Below are positions 34,130 through 43,700 of a DNA stretch of 64,000 nucleotides, piece after piece. The notes beneath the pieces were generated by a model. The model ran no database searches, had not been told where the DNA came from, and saw only the letters and a list, made by a program, of their open reading frames with translations. The DNA comes from Clostridium_AD sp050717515. Lineage in GTDB: Bacteria; Bacillota; Clostridia; Clostridiales; Clostridiaceae. The DNA lies in the NCBI RefSeq assembly GCF_050717515.1, contig NZ_JBOITL010000033.1, positions 51,125 to 115,124 of the forward strand, given 5' to 3'. Position 1 is the stretch's first letter; each line of letters starts with the position of its first letter. The translations under genes and the position numbers were made by a program.

Positions 34130-35488
34130 TTATCTATTTAATATATGAATATTTCGTATTATTTTTCTCATATCTCCTACCATGTATAAGGAACCACACA
34201 CTAACAATAAATCATCTTGTGCGCAATAGCTCAAAGCTTTTTTATATGCCTCCTCATAATTTTCAATTGATTCACAGCTTGCAATATATTTTTCTACTTG
34301 GACTTTTAATTGCTGTGAAAGTTCTGCCCGCTGGCTATGGGGAGTAACGGTAATAACTCTACTTACCTTTGGCACTATAGTCTTTATCATCTCTTCAACT
34401 TGTTTATCTGCAAGTATTCCTAAAATTAATATGATTTTGTTGTAATTAAAATACATGTCCATACTTTCAGTTAGGTTTTTTATACCATCTATATTATGCG
34501 CTCCATCTATAACAACTAAGGGCTTTTTATTCATTACCTCAAGGCGAGCTGGCCATTTTACCATTCTGAGGCCCCTTAAAATATCATCTTTACTTATTTT
34601 TTCGCCCTGCACTATAAGCTCCTCTATAACATGAATTGCTACAGAGCAGTTTAATAATTGATGCTTTCCTAGAAGTGCCAAATCAATAATATAATCCCTA
34701 TTTAAAGTTTGTACTTTCAATTTTTGAGTTATAAGATTATTATTACTATAAGTTGTCCCCTCTAATGAAGTTATTTCAATCTGCTGCAGATTTTCCTTTC
34801 CTAAATATGTAGCTGATCCTCGGGGTACTTTTATTAATTTGCATTTTTTTTCCTTACATACTCTTTCTATTACATCTTCACTTTGTTTTTGTTGCGGAAA
34901 CATAACTACAGGAATTCCTTCTTTAATAATGCCTGCTTTTTCATAAGCAATTTTAGCTATGGTATCACCTAATATTTGAGTATGATCCAAGCTAATAGAT
35001 GTAATAACACTTAAAACAGGTATAATTACATTTGTTGAATCAAGCCTTCCACCCATGCCCACTTCCATTACTGCAAAATCTACCTTGTTTTTATAAAAAT
35101 ATAAAAAACCTGCACAAGTAATTATTTCAAATTCTGTTGGGTTACTATATCCTAGTTCCACCACTTTTTCCACTGCTTTTGAAACCTCTGTTATAATATC
35201 ACTTAAATCTCTTTTAGCAATATTCGCATTATTTATTTGCATACGCTCTTCAAACTCTTCAATAAATGGAGAAATATATGAACCTACCTTATATCCGGCT
35301 TCAACCAAAATATTAGTCACCATAGCTGTAGTAGAACCTTTTCCGTTAGTTCCTGCAATATGTATGCATTTTAATTTTTTATGTGGATTTCCTAAAAGTT
35401 CTAATATTTTTTCAGTTCTCTCAAGGCCAAGTTTTGTACCAAACTTGGCTGTATTTTTTATATAATTCATAGCTTCATCATAATTCAT
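34130..35488 (-). CDS. folC: folylpolyglutamate synthase / dihydrofolate synthase
   Basis: This Mur-ligase-family enzyme adds glutamate to folates, retaining them in the cell. The 452-residue protein has the P-loop AGTNGKGST (46-52), SPFIEEFEERMQ, AVMEVGMGGRLDSTN, the carbamylated-lysine region AYEKAGIIK and VIDGAHNIDG. The ATG at 35488 follows AAAGGA; the earlier TTG at 35506 is less well placed. It lies downstream of valS, separated by a terminator and a repeat cluster, and is probably a separate unit. Confidence 0.95.
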   Translation of the reverse strand: MNYDEAMNYIKNTAKFGTKLGLERTEKILELLGNPHKKLKCIHIAGTNGKGSTTAMVTNILVEAGYKVGSYISPFIEEFEERMQINNANIAKRDLSDIITEVSKAVEKVVELGYSNPTEFEIITCAGFLYFYKNKVDFAVMEVGMGGRLDSTNVIIPVLSVITSISLDHTQILGDTIAKIAYEKAGIIKEGIPVVMFPQQKQSEDVIERVCKEKKCKLIKVPRGSATYLGKENLQQIEITSLEGTTYSNNNLITQKLKVQTLNRDYIIDLALLGKHQLLNCSVAIHVIEELIVQGEKISKDDILRGLRMVKWPARLEVMNKKPLVVIDGAHNIDGIKNLTESMDMYFNYNKIILILGILADKQVEEMIKTIVPKVSRVITVTPHSQRAELSQQLKVQVEKYIASCESIENYEEAYKKALSYCAQDDLLLVCGSLYMVGDMRKIIRNIHILNR

Positions 35489-35512
35489 ATTTATCATTCC
35501 TTTCAAACTAGG

Positions 35513-35719
35513 TTGGGACAGTTAATAAATTTTTGACTATCCCTTAAATTCTATACCAACATAGGGACAGTTAACAACCTTTTATTGTTATATTTTTATT
35601 TTTATTATTATGGATAATAAAAACATTGGGGACGATTAACAACTAAAAACATTGGGGACAGTTAACAACTAATTTATCTATTCTACTAATTAGTTTAATT
35701 AATTGTTAACTGTCCCCTT
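35513..35719. repeat. cluster of GGGGACAGTTAACAA repeats
   Basis: Copies at 35515-35530, 35563-35578, 35626-35644 (GGGGACGATTAAC variant) and 35653-35670, with an inverted copy (TTGTTAACTGTCCCC) at 35703-35718. They fill the folC-valS gap and resemble REP-type palindromic units. Confidence 0.85.
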
Positions 35720-35730
35720 ATCTTTTAGTA

Positions 35731-35769
35731 AAAAGGCTCCTATGTTTTATTTAAACATAGGAGCCTTTT
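35731..35769 (-). terminator. terminator after valS
   Basis: AAAAGGCTCCTATGTTT pairs with AAACATAGGAGCCTTTT, followed by T residues on the minus strand, just past the valS stop. Confidence 0.93.
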
Positions 35770-35777
35770 GCTAAAGT

Positions 35778-38420
35778 TTATTTTAAGTTTTCTATACTTT
35801 TAACTACCGAATTGTACATTTCTTTATATTTTTCACCCTTAGCTTTTTCTTCTTCCACTACTTCTACTGGAGCTTTTGCTGTAAATTTTTCATTACAGAG
35901 CTTTTTCTCTACTCTATCTATTTCTTTTGCGAGTTTTTCTTTTTCTTTGTTTAATCTTTCTAATTCTTTTTCTAAGTCTACAAGCTCAAGTAGTGGCATA
36001 TACACTTCTGCACCCTTAGTTACTACTGTAACTACATTTTCTGGTGCTTCTTCTTTAGAATTTAAGAATACTACTTCGCTTGCAGAAGCAAGTTTTTGGA
36101 AATAAACTAATCCTTGTTGGAATGCTTCTTTTCCTTCTGTAGCATAGATAAATGTTTTGGCTTTTCTTGAAGGTGGTACGTCCATATCTGCTCTAGCATT
36201 TCTTACGTCTTTTATTGCTTCTATAATATAGTTCATGCTTTGTTCTGCGTTTTCATCTTTAAGAGCATCTTCATATTCCGGCCATTTAGCAATAGTTATA
36301 GATTCGTACTCGTTATCTAAATGAGTATAAATTTCTTCTGTTATAAATGGCATAACAGGATGAAGCAATTTAAGTCCAGTTTTCAATACATTGTTTAATA
36401 CATTTAATGCGATACCTTTAGCTTCCCCGTCTTCTGCATATAATACTGGCTTAACAAGCTCAATATACCAATCACAAAATTCTGTCCACATAAAATCATT
36501 AACCTTTTGTATAGCTATGCCTATTTCAAACTTCTCGATATTTTCTGTAACTTCGTATACTACAGTGTTCATTCTTGATAATATCCACTTATCTGCAATA
36601 GTGTAGTTTTTATTATCTTTGTATTGCGCCATTAACTCCTCATTGAAATTCATCATAACAAACCTAGAAGCATTCCAAATTTTATTTGCAAAATTCCTGG
36701 CTGCTTCTACTCTTGATTCATAGAATCTCATGTCGCTACCTGGTGCGTTTCCTGTAGCAAGTGAGAATCTTAAAGCATCTGCACCATATTTTTCTATTAC
36801 GTCTAGTGGGTCTGTACCATTGCCAAGAGACTTAGACATTTTTCTTCCCTGATCATCTCTAACCATTCCATGTATTAATACCGTTTCAAAGGGTACTTCT
36901 TCTAAGTTATAAAGTCCTGAGAAAATCATTCTTGCAACCCATGGGAATATAATGTCGTATCCGGTTATTAAAACACTTGTTGGATAAAAGTATTTCAAAT
37001 CCTCTGTATTACTAGGCCAACCAAGCGTTGAGAAAGGCCATAATGCTGAACTAAACCACGTATCAAGAACATCTTTATCTTGATTAAGATTTGCACTATT
37101 GCATTTAGTACAGTTTGTTGGTTCGCTTACTGAAGCTATAATTTCTCCACAATCTTTGCAATACCACACTGGAATTCTATGACCCCACCATAATTGTCTT
37201 GATATACACCAATCTTGGATATTTTCCATCCAATGAAAGTAGGTTTTATCAAATTTATCTGGTACAAATTTAGTTTTATTTTCCCGTACAGCCTCTATCG
37301 CTGGCTTTGCAAGTGATTCCATCTTAACATACCATTGTTTAGATAACAGTGGCTCTACAGTCGTTGCACATCTATCATGAGTACCTACATTGTGAGCGTG
37401 GTCTTTTATTTTAACCAGTAAGCCTTGTTTATCTAAATCTTCTACAATAAGCTTTCTTGCTTCATATCTGTCAATACCTGAGTATTTTCCATAACCTTCA
37501 CATATAGTTGCATTTTCATTCAAAACCACTATTTCAGGTAGATTATGTCTCTTTCCTATTTGAAAATCATTAGGATCATGTGCTGGAGTGATTTTAACTG
37601 CACCTGTTCCAAACTCTAAATCAACGTAATCATCTGCAACTATTGGTATTTCCCTATTTACTATAGGGAGCATTAGTGTTTTTCCCACTAAGTGTGCATA
37701 ACGAGGATCTTTAGGATTTACTGCCACAGCCGTATCTCCAAGCATGGTTTCTGGCCTTGTGGTAGCTATTTCTAAGAATTCCTCACTACCTACTACTGGA
37801 TATTTTATATGCCAGAAGTGACCTGCTTGTTCCTCAAATACTATTTCCGCATCTGAAATTGCCGTCATACATTTAGGACACCAGTTTGTTATCCTATTTC
37901 CCTGATAAATAAGTCCATTCTTATACAATTTAACGAAAACTTCTCTTACTGCATGATTTAAGTTTTCATCCATAGTAAAGCTTTCCCTTGTAAAGTCAGC
38001 AGAACAACCCATTTTCTTTAATTGCCCTCTTATTTTTTCTCTATATTCACCAGTCCACTCCCAAACTTTTTCAAGGAAGGCTTCCCTTCCCATTTCTTTT
38101 TTAACAAGTCCTTGCTTTAAAAGTTCATTTTCAACCTTTACTTCTGTAGCTATACTTGCATGATCTTGTCCTGGAAGCCACAAAGTGCTATACCCTTGCA
38201 TCCTCTTTGTTCTTATTAAAATATCTTGAAGTGTATTATCAAGCGCATGGCCTAAATGTAATTGTCCTGTAATATTTGGAGGTGGCATCATTATTGTAAA
38301 GGGCTTTTTATTTTTATCAACCTCTGGGGTAAAGTATCCTTTTTCTTCCCATCCTGCGTAAAGTCTTTCTTCAAAATCTTTGGGATCATAATTCTTAGCA
38401 ATATTATTATTTTCTTCCAT
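35778..38420 (-). CDS. valS: valyl-tRNA synthetase
   Basis: ValS charges tRNA-Val. The 880-residue class I synthetase has HLGH at 55-58 in PPPNITGQLHLGHALD, the editing domain (TTRPETMLGDTAVAVNP), the zinc-like CKDCGEIIAS...CTKCNS, GRKMSKSLGNGTDP and the C-terminal coiled-coil arm (LEKELERLNKEKEKLAKEIDRVEKKL). An upstream extension to 38453 is rejected because AGGAGGAG lies eight bases before ATG 38420. A T-box leader precedes it and the matching tRNA-Val(TAC) is at 6211-6286. Confidence 0.97.
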   Translation of the reverse strand: MEENNNIAKNYDPKDFEERLYAGWEEKGYFTPEVDKNKKPFTIMMPPPNITGQLHLGHALDNTLQDILIRTKRMQGYSTLWLPGQDHASIATEVKVENELLKQGLVKKEMGREAFLEKVWEWTGEYREKIRGQLKKMGCSADFTRESFTMDENLNHAVREVFVKLYKNGLIYQGNRITNWCPKCMTAISDAEIVFEEQAGHFWHIKYPVVGSEEFLEIATTRPETMLGDTAVAVNPKDPRYAHLVGKTLMLPIVNREIPIVADDYVDLEFGTGAVKITPAHDPNDFQIGKRHNLPEIVVLNENATICEGYGKYSGIDRYEARKLIVEDLDKQGLLVKIKDHAHNVGTHDRCATTVEPLLSKQWYVKMESLAKPAIEAVRENKTKFVPDKFDKTYFHWMENIQDWCISRQLWWGHRIPVWYCKDCGEIIASVSEPTNCTKCNSANLNQDKDVLDTWFSSALWPFSTLGWPSNTEDLKYFYPTSVLITGYDIIFPWVARMIFSGLYNLEEVPFETVLIHGMVRDDQGRKMSKSLGNGTDPLDVIEKYGADALRFSLATGNAPGSDMRFYESRVEAARNFANKIWNASRFVMMNFNEELMAQYKDNKNYTIADKWILSRMNTVVYEVTENIEKFEIGIAIQKVNDFMWTEFCDWYIELVKPVLYAEDGEAKGIALNVLNNVLKTGLKLLHPVMPFITEEIYTHLDNEYESITIAKWPEYEDALKDENAEQSMNYIIEAIKDVRNARADMDVPPSRKAKTFIYATEGKEAFQQGLVYFQKLASASEVVFLNSKEEAPENVVTVVTKGAEVYMPLLELVDLEKELERLNKEKEKLAKEIDRVEKKLCNEKFTAKAPVEVVEEEKAKGEKYKEMYNSVVKSIENLK

Positions 38421-38519
38421 AATTAACTCCTCCTTGTTTATAAAATCCGCCATAAAACCAGTATCCCTTTAGGATAGTTTATAGCTTACAGTTCTCTTGA
38501 AACTCTTAATTTCCAAAAA

Positions 38520-38770
38520 ACAAAAAGAGCCTTCGTCTATAAAAGGACGAAGAACTCGCGGTACCACCTTTTTTCCTGCAAATCTACAGGCTCTTGATAA
38601 TTTAACGATTAAGAAAACCGTCTTTGTCTACTACTCATATTAAATGAATTCAACAAAGAAGCTCCGAAGCTACCTTCAAGGTTTTTCATATAGAAGATCT
38701 TACAACCTATGGATCTTCCTCTCTTAATATTAATTTCCCTTTACTCCTCTTCATCTAAGCTTTTTAAGGT
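38520..38770 (-). promoter_or_regulatory. T-box riboswitch of valS
   Basis: On the minus strand the T-box core GGTGGTACCGCGAG is at 38555-38568. It follows a stem I region with AGAGAGGAAGATC...GATCTTC and a specifier region GAAGGTAGCTTC containing GTA (Val). The 3' terminator stem CTTCGTC / GACGAAG then GGCTCTTTTT competes with the antiterminator. Uncharged tRNA-Val would allow transcription of valS. The specifier choice is inferred; the T-box itself is clear. Confidence 0.93.
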
Positions 38771-38982
38771 TTATAAAATTTTAATTTATCCTAATTATAC
38801 CTCTTGATTTTTATATATGTCAAGACATTTCATTATTTAATTTAGAATGCACACTTTTTCATATTCAAACAAAAATAAGAGCAGTCAATCTTTACATATA
38901 ATCTACTTGAAAATCTTTTTAACAAAACTCCTCTATTATTCATATTATGCATTGATACTATTTTTATAATATGGAGGTATAT

Positions 38983-40005
38983 ATGAAAATAAAAAAACTC
39001 CCTGTTCTTTGCTTATCTCTTTCTCTTTTTCTAATAGCTACTTTATTTTCTAGTTGTAAATCTAATGATAATAAAGATTTAGCAAAAGTAAAATTAAATG
39101 AAGTAGTTCGCTCTATTTTCTATGCTCCTATGTATGCAGCTATTTCTGAAGGTTTCTTTAAAGAAGAAGGTATTGAAATTGACCTTTCTACGGGCCAAGG
39201 AGCAGACAAAACTATGCAACAAGTTTTAAGTAATGCTGTAGACATAGGTTTCTGTGGGCCAGAACAAGTTATTTACATCTACAATCAAAAGCGAGAAGAC
39301 TATCCCGTAATTTTTGCACAATTAACACAAAAGGACGGGTCTTTCTTAGTAGCTCGAAATGCTGAAACAAACTTTAACTGGGAATCCCTAAAGGGTAAAA
39401 CTGTAATAGGTGGAAGACCTGGCGGAGTACCTGAAATGGCTCTAGAATATGTTTTAAGAAATCATGGTATTGATCCTATGAAAGATATGGAACTTATTAC
39501 AAATCTTGCTTTCACAGCTACTGCTGGAGCTTTCAAGGGTGGCACAGGTGATTATGTTGCTCTTTTTGAACCCACTGCTAGTATGATGAAAAAAGATAAT
39601 TCAGGACATATTGTAGCCTCCATAGGTGCCTCTGCTGGAACCATGCCGTATACTTGCTTTTTTGCTACAAAATCTTATATAGAAAAAAATCCAGTTATAA
39701 TAGAAAAGCTCACTAGAGCAATTTATAAAGGTCAAAAATGGGTAAGTAGTCATTCTGACGCAGAAGTATGCAATTCAATTAAGTCCTTCTTCCCTGGTGC
39801 AGATGAGACAGTACTTGTTGAATCTATTAAAAACTATAGAGAAATAAATGCTTTTTCACCAAACCCAATACTAAAATCAGAAGACTTAACTAGGCTTATG
39901 GACATAATACAATCTTACAAAGCAGATTTAATTCCACAAAGACCTGCCTTTGATAAAATTATAAACAATACATTTGCAGAAAAAGTAGTAAAAGATCTAA
40001 AATAA
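38983..40005 (+). CDS. ABC transporter substrate-binding lipoprotein, SsuA/NMT1 type
   Basis: The 340-residue protein has a signal peptide MKIKKLPVLCLSLSLFLIATLFSSC ending in a lipobox with Cys25. An NMT1/SsuA-type periplasmic-binding fold follows: VVRSIFYAPMYAAISEGFFKEEGIEIDLSTG, AVDIGFCGPEQVIYI. These proteins bind sulfonates, nitrate, taurine or thiamine precursors; the ligand cannot be set here. The ATG at 38983 follows GGAGG. The likely partners (ATPase 45563, permease 46320) are on the same strand but 5.5 kb away, past an opposite-strand operon. Confidence 0.85.
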   Translation: MKIKKLPVLCLSLSLFLIATLFSSCKSNDNKDLAKVKLNEVVRSIFYAPMYAAISEGFFKEEGIEIDLSTGQGADKTMQQVLSNAVDIGFCGPEQVIYIYNQKREDYPVIFAQLTQKDGSFLVARNAETNFNWESLKGKTVIGGRPGGVPEMALEYVLRNHGIDPMKDMELITNLAFTATAGAFKGGTGDYVALFEPTASMMKKDNSGHIVASIGASAGTMPYTCFFATKSYIEKNPVIIEKLTRAIYKGQKWVSSHSDAEVCNSIKSFFPGADETVLVESIKNYREINAFSPNPILKSEDLTRLMDIIQSYKADLIPQRPAFDKIINNTFAEKVVKDLK

Positions 40006-40073
40006 AGTATGAATTTTCTTCGGAGTGACTTGTAATATGAAGCTATAGAACTATTAAAATTTAAAATTAGCTA

Positions 40074-40261
40074 TTTTTCTTAGATTATGCTAACAAAAGT
40101 ATATATTGCGCAGAATGCATTCGAACAAGCATTAGTAATTCACAATTTATTTACAGGTGCATTTTTTAGCAACTGTGAATAAAATAAATTTTAGAATTAC
40201 TTAGCGAAGGGAGAGCATTCTAGCAATATATACTTTTCGTTATAGCATAATATAAGAAAAA
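40074..40261. repeat. MITE-like palindromic repeat, family A copy 2
   Basis: Ends TTTTTCTTAGATTATGCTAA and the inverse of TTTTTCTTATATTATGCTAT, each joined to AAAAGTATATATTGC. It is inserted in the opposite orientation to copy 1. It lies between the 3' ends of two convergent genes and may act as their shared terminator. Confidence 0.85.
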
Positions 40262-40296
40262 CCTCTTAATAAAATTTCCAGTTTTGAGTTCGTAGT

Positions 40297-40686
40297 CTAC
40301 TCCATTTCGTCTAAGTCTTCAGCCCCTATGTTTTGCATATTAACTGTTCTTCTTTTTAATCTACTTTGTTCTGATGTCTCAAACAAATACTCCTTAATGG
40401 CATCAGATTTTTTTATATGCTTTAACACTAGTGTTGGATGAGTTACATCCCCTGTATGACATATAATTGTACCAAGTCCAAATACTCTCTCAAATAAACT
40501 CTTATTTAAAGTTGTATCTTGAATTTTATATAAGTAACAATCATTTATCTTCCTGTTTATAAATCCTTCTTGTATCGTTAACTTATCCTCTTCAATGTTA
40601 TATACTGTAAATGTAAATGGTAATCCAAATAACATTAGTCTTTTTCTTTCTTTAAATACTGTGTTATTTTTAATTCCCTGATCCAT
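40297..40686 (-). CDS. PH-like domain protein
   Basis: The 129-residue soluble protein contains a bacterial PH-like (bPH2/YdbT) pattern: FGLPFTFTVYNIEEDKLTIQEGFINRKINDCYLYKIQDTTLNKSLFERVFGLGTIICHTGD. Its beta-rich core is about 18-105 and the tail is polar. Function is unknown. The ATG at 40686 follows AAGGAG; the three extra codons of the longer frame are upstream of spacing. It starts 21 bp after the activase-fusion stop, so the two are in one operon and may work together. Confidence 0.7.
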   Translation of the reverse strand: MDQGIKNNTVFKERKRLMLFGLPFTFTVYNIEEDKLTIQEGFINRKINDCYLYKIQDTTLNKSLFERVFGLGTIICHTGDVTHPTLVLKHIKKSDAIKEYLFETSEQSRLKRRTVNMQNIGAEDLDEME

Positions 40687-40707
40687 AATGTACACTCCTT
40701 CGTTTTA

Positions 40708-43700
40708 CTAGTCTATTTTTTTATCACTAGCCACTTCCTCGTGAGCATCTTTAACTTCTACTTCACTCTCAAGATTCTTTAAAGCAACAGACATCATTAG
40801 CTTTATTCTATTAATTTGATTTACTTCACTGGCACCTGGATCATAATCTATAGCCGTTATATTAGCGCCTGGGTACCGTCTTTTTAATTCTTTAATCATT
40901 CCTTTACCTGTAACATGATTAGGTAGACAAGCAAAAGGTTGCATACACACTATATTTTTTGTACCACTTTCAATAAGTTCTACCATTTCGCCAGTCAAAA
41001 ACCAACCTTCACCGGTTTGATTACCCAAGGATAAAATAGGTTCTGCCCCCTTTGCTAATTCATATATAGTTTTTGGTGCGTGAAATCTTTTACTATGTCC
41101 AAGCACTAATTTCATATGCTTTCTAAACCTTTCTATATATCCAATGGCTATAGTGCTTATTATCTTATCCTTCTTGCTCATTCCTAAATATTCATATTTA
41201 AAGTTAGCATCAAAAGCACAGTATAGGAAAAAGTCTATTAAATCAGGCATAACTGCCTCTCCACCTTCATTTTCAATAACATCTATAATGTTATTGTTAG
41301 CTGTAGGGTGGAACTTAACTAAAATCTCTCCTACTAGCCCTATCTGAGGTTTTGAAATATTTTTAAGTTCTAAATTATCAAAATCAGCCACTATAGAAGA
41401 AATATTTTTTTTAAACTCTTGGGTTTTCCCCCTTATTACTGACTCTTTACATATTTTTACCCATTTTTCGTAAAGTAAATTAGCTGAACCAAGTATACGC
41501 TCGTATGGTCTAACCTTATAGAGCACTCTCATAAGTAAATCTCCGTACACCAAGGACATTATTGATTTTTTAACCAATGAATGCGTAAATTTAAACCCTG
41601 GATTTGACTCAAGACCAGCAGCATTTAAAGATACAACTGGAACTTTTGGGAACCCTGCTTCCTTTAATGCCTTCCTAAGGAATCCAATATAATTTGTAGC
41701 TCTGCACCCGCCCCCAGTTTGAGAAATTATAACAGAGGTGTTTTCTATATCATATTTACCTGATTTTAATGCAGCAATTATTTGTCCCACTACAATTATT
41801 GTTGGATAGCAAGCATCATTATTTACATATTTTAAGCCTTCCTCTACAGCCTGAGTATCCACTGAAGGTAAAATTTCTAAATTGTATCCTGAGCAGTTAA
41901 AAGCTTCCTGTACAAATTGAAAATGTATTGGAGACATTTGTGGAGATAAAATCGTGTGTGTTTTTCTCATTTCTTTAGTGAAAATAATCCTATTGTGACC
42001 CTGCTCAGGCTTTTTAGGCATAATCCCACTTTTCTCTCTTTCATTAAGGGCAGCCTTAAGAGACCTTATTCTGATTCTTGCTGCTCCCAAATTATTTCCT
42101 TCATCAATTTTTAAAGTTGTATATATCTTTCCACTATTTCCTAGAATCTCTTGAACTTGGTCCGAGGTAACTGCATCAAGTCCACACCCAAAAGAATTTA
42201 GCTGAATAAGTTCAATATTTGGCTCTTTAGCTACAAAACTAGCTGCAGCATATAATCTAGAATGATATACCCACTGATCTACTATTCTTAAAGGTCTTTC
42301 AACAACACCTAAATGAGCCACAGAATCTTCCGTAAGTACAGGCATATCAAAATCAGTTATTACACTAGGGATACCATGATTGATTTCTGGATCTATATGA
42401 TAAGGTCTCCCAGCTAAAACTATACCCTTCTTTCCGGTTCTCCTAATATATTCTACTACTTCTTCACCCTTATTTTGAATGTCCAATTTCACCTTTTCAG
42501 TTTCAGTCCATGCCTTTTCAGCCGCTTTCATAATTTCATCTTTATGAATGGCAAAACATGATAACTCATCCGTTAATCTACTAACTAGTTTTTTGTTATT
42601 GTCTAAAGAAATAAAAGGACTTAAGAATTTAATGTTTTTTTCCTTCAATATATCCATATTGTTTTTTATTACTTCAGGATAGGAAGTTACAATAGGACAG
42701 TTATAATGATCGTCCGCTCCCGCCTGTTCCTTTTTTTCATAAGGAATACATGGATAGAATATAGTATCTATTCCATTATTTATAAGACTCATTATATGTC
42801 CATGTACTATTTTAGCAGGATAACAAGCCGATTCTGAAGGTATTGTATCTATTCCCATTTCATATATCTGTTTAGATGATCTTTGAGACAGTTCTACCCT
42901 AAATCCTAAACTTGTAAAGAAAGTAAACCAAAATGGATAATTTTCATATATGTTAAGTACCCTTGGAATACCTATTGTGCCTCTAAATGCTTGTTCCTTC
43001 TTTAGTGGAATGTAATCAAATATTCTTTTATATTTGTAATTATAGACATTAGGAATATCTTCTTTTTTACCGCTGAGACCTAGTGCTTTTTCACAGCGAT
43101 TACCAGATATAAATTCCCGGCTCTTATCAAATTTATTAATGGTAAGAACACATTTATTTGCACAATGCGTACATCTTCCCATTGAGGTTTCTACATTAAA
43201 GATATCCAATTGTTGAAGTGTTAATAATGTAGAACTTTTCCCCTCCTCTGTTCTTTCCTTTGCAATAAGTGCGGCCCCAAAAGCACCCATTAGACCTGCA
43301 ATATCTGGTCTAACTGCTTCTCTTCCTGAAATTAGTTCAAACGCCCTAAGTACTGCATCATTATAAAAGGTCCCACCTTGAACAATTATTTTTTTGCCCA
43401 TGTCCTTTGGGTCTCTTATTTTAATAACCTTTAGTAGTGCATTTTTTATGACTGAGTAAGAAAGACCTGCTGATATATCCCCTACAGAAGCACCTTCTTT
43501 TTGAACCTGCTTTACTCTTGAATTCATAAACACAGTACATCTTGAACCCAGGTCCACCGGACTTTTAGAACTTAAAGCTACATTTGCAAATTCTTCTATT
43601 TTCATGTTTAAAGAATGAGCAAAGGTTTCTATAAAAGATCCACATCCAGAGGAACAAGCTTCATTTAGCATTATACTGTCAATGACACCATCTTTTATTT

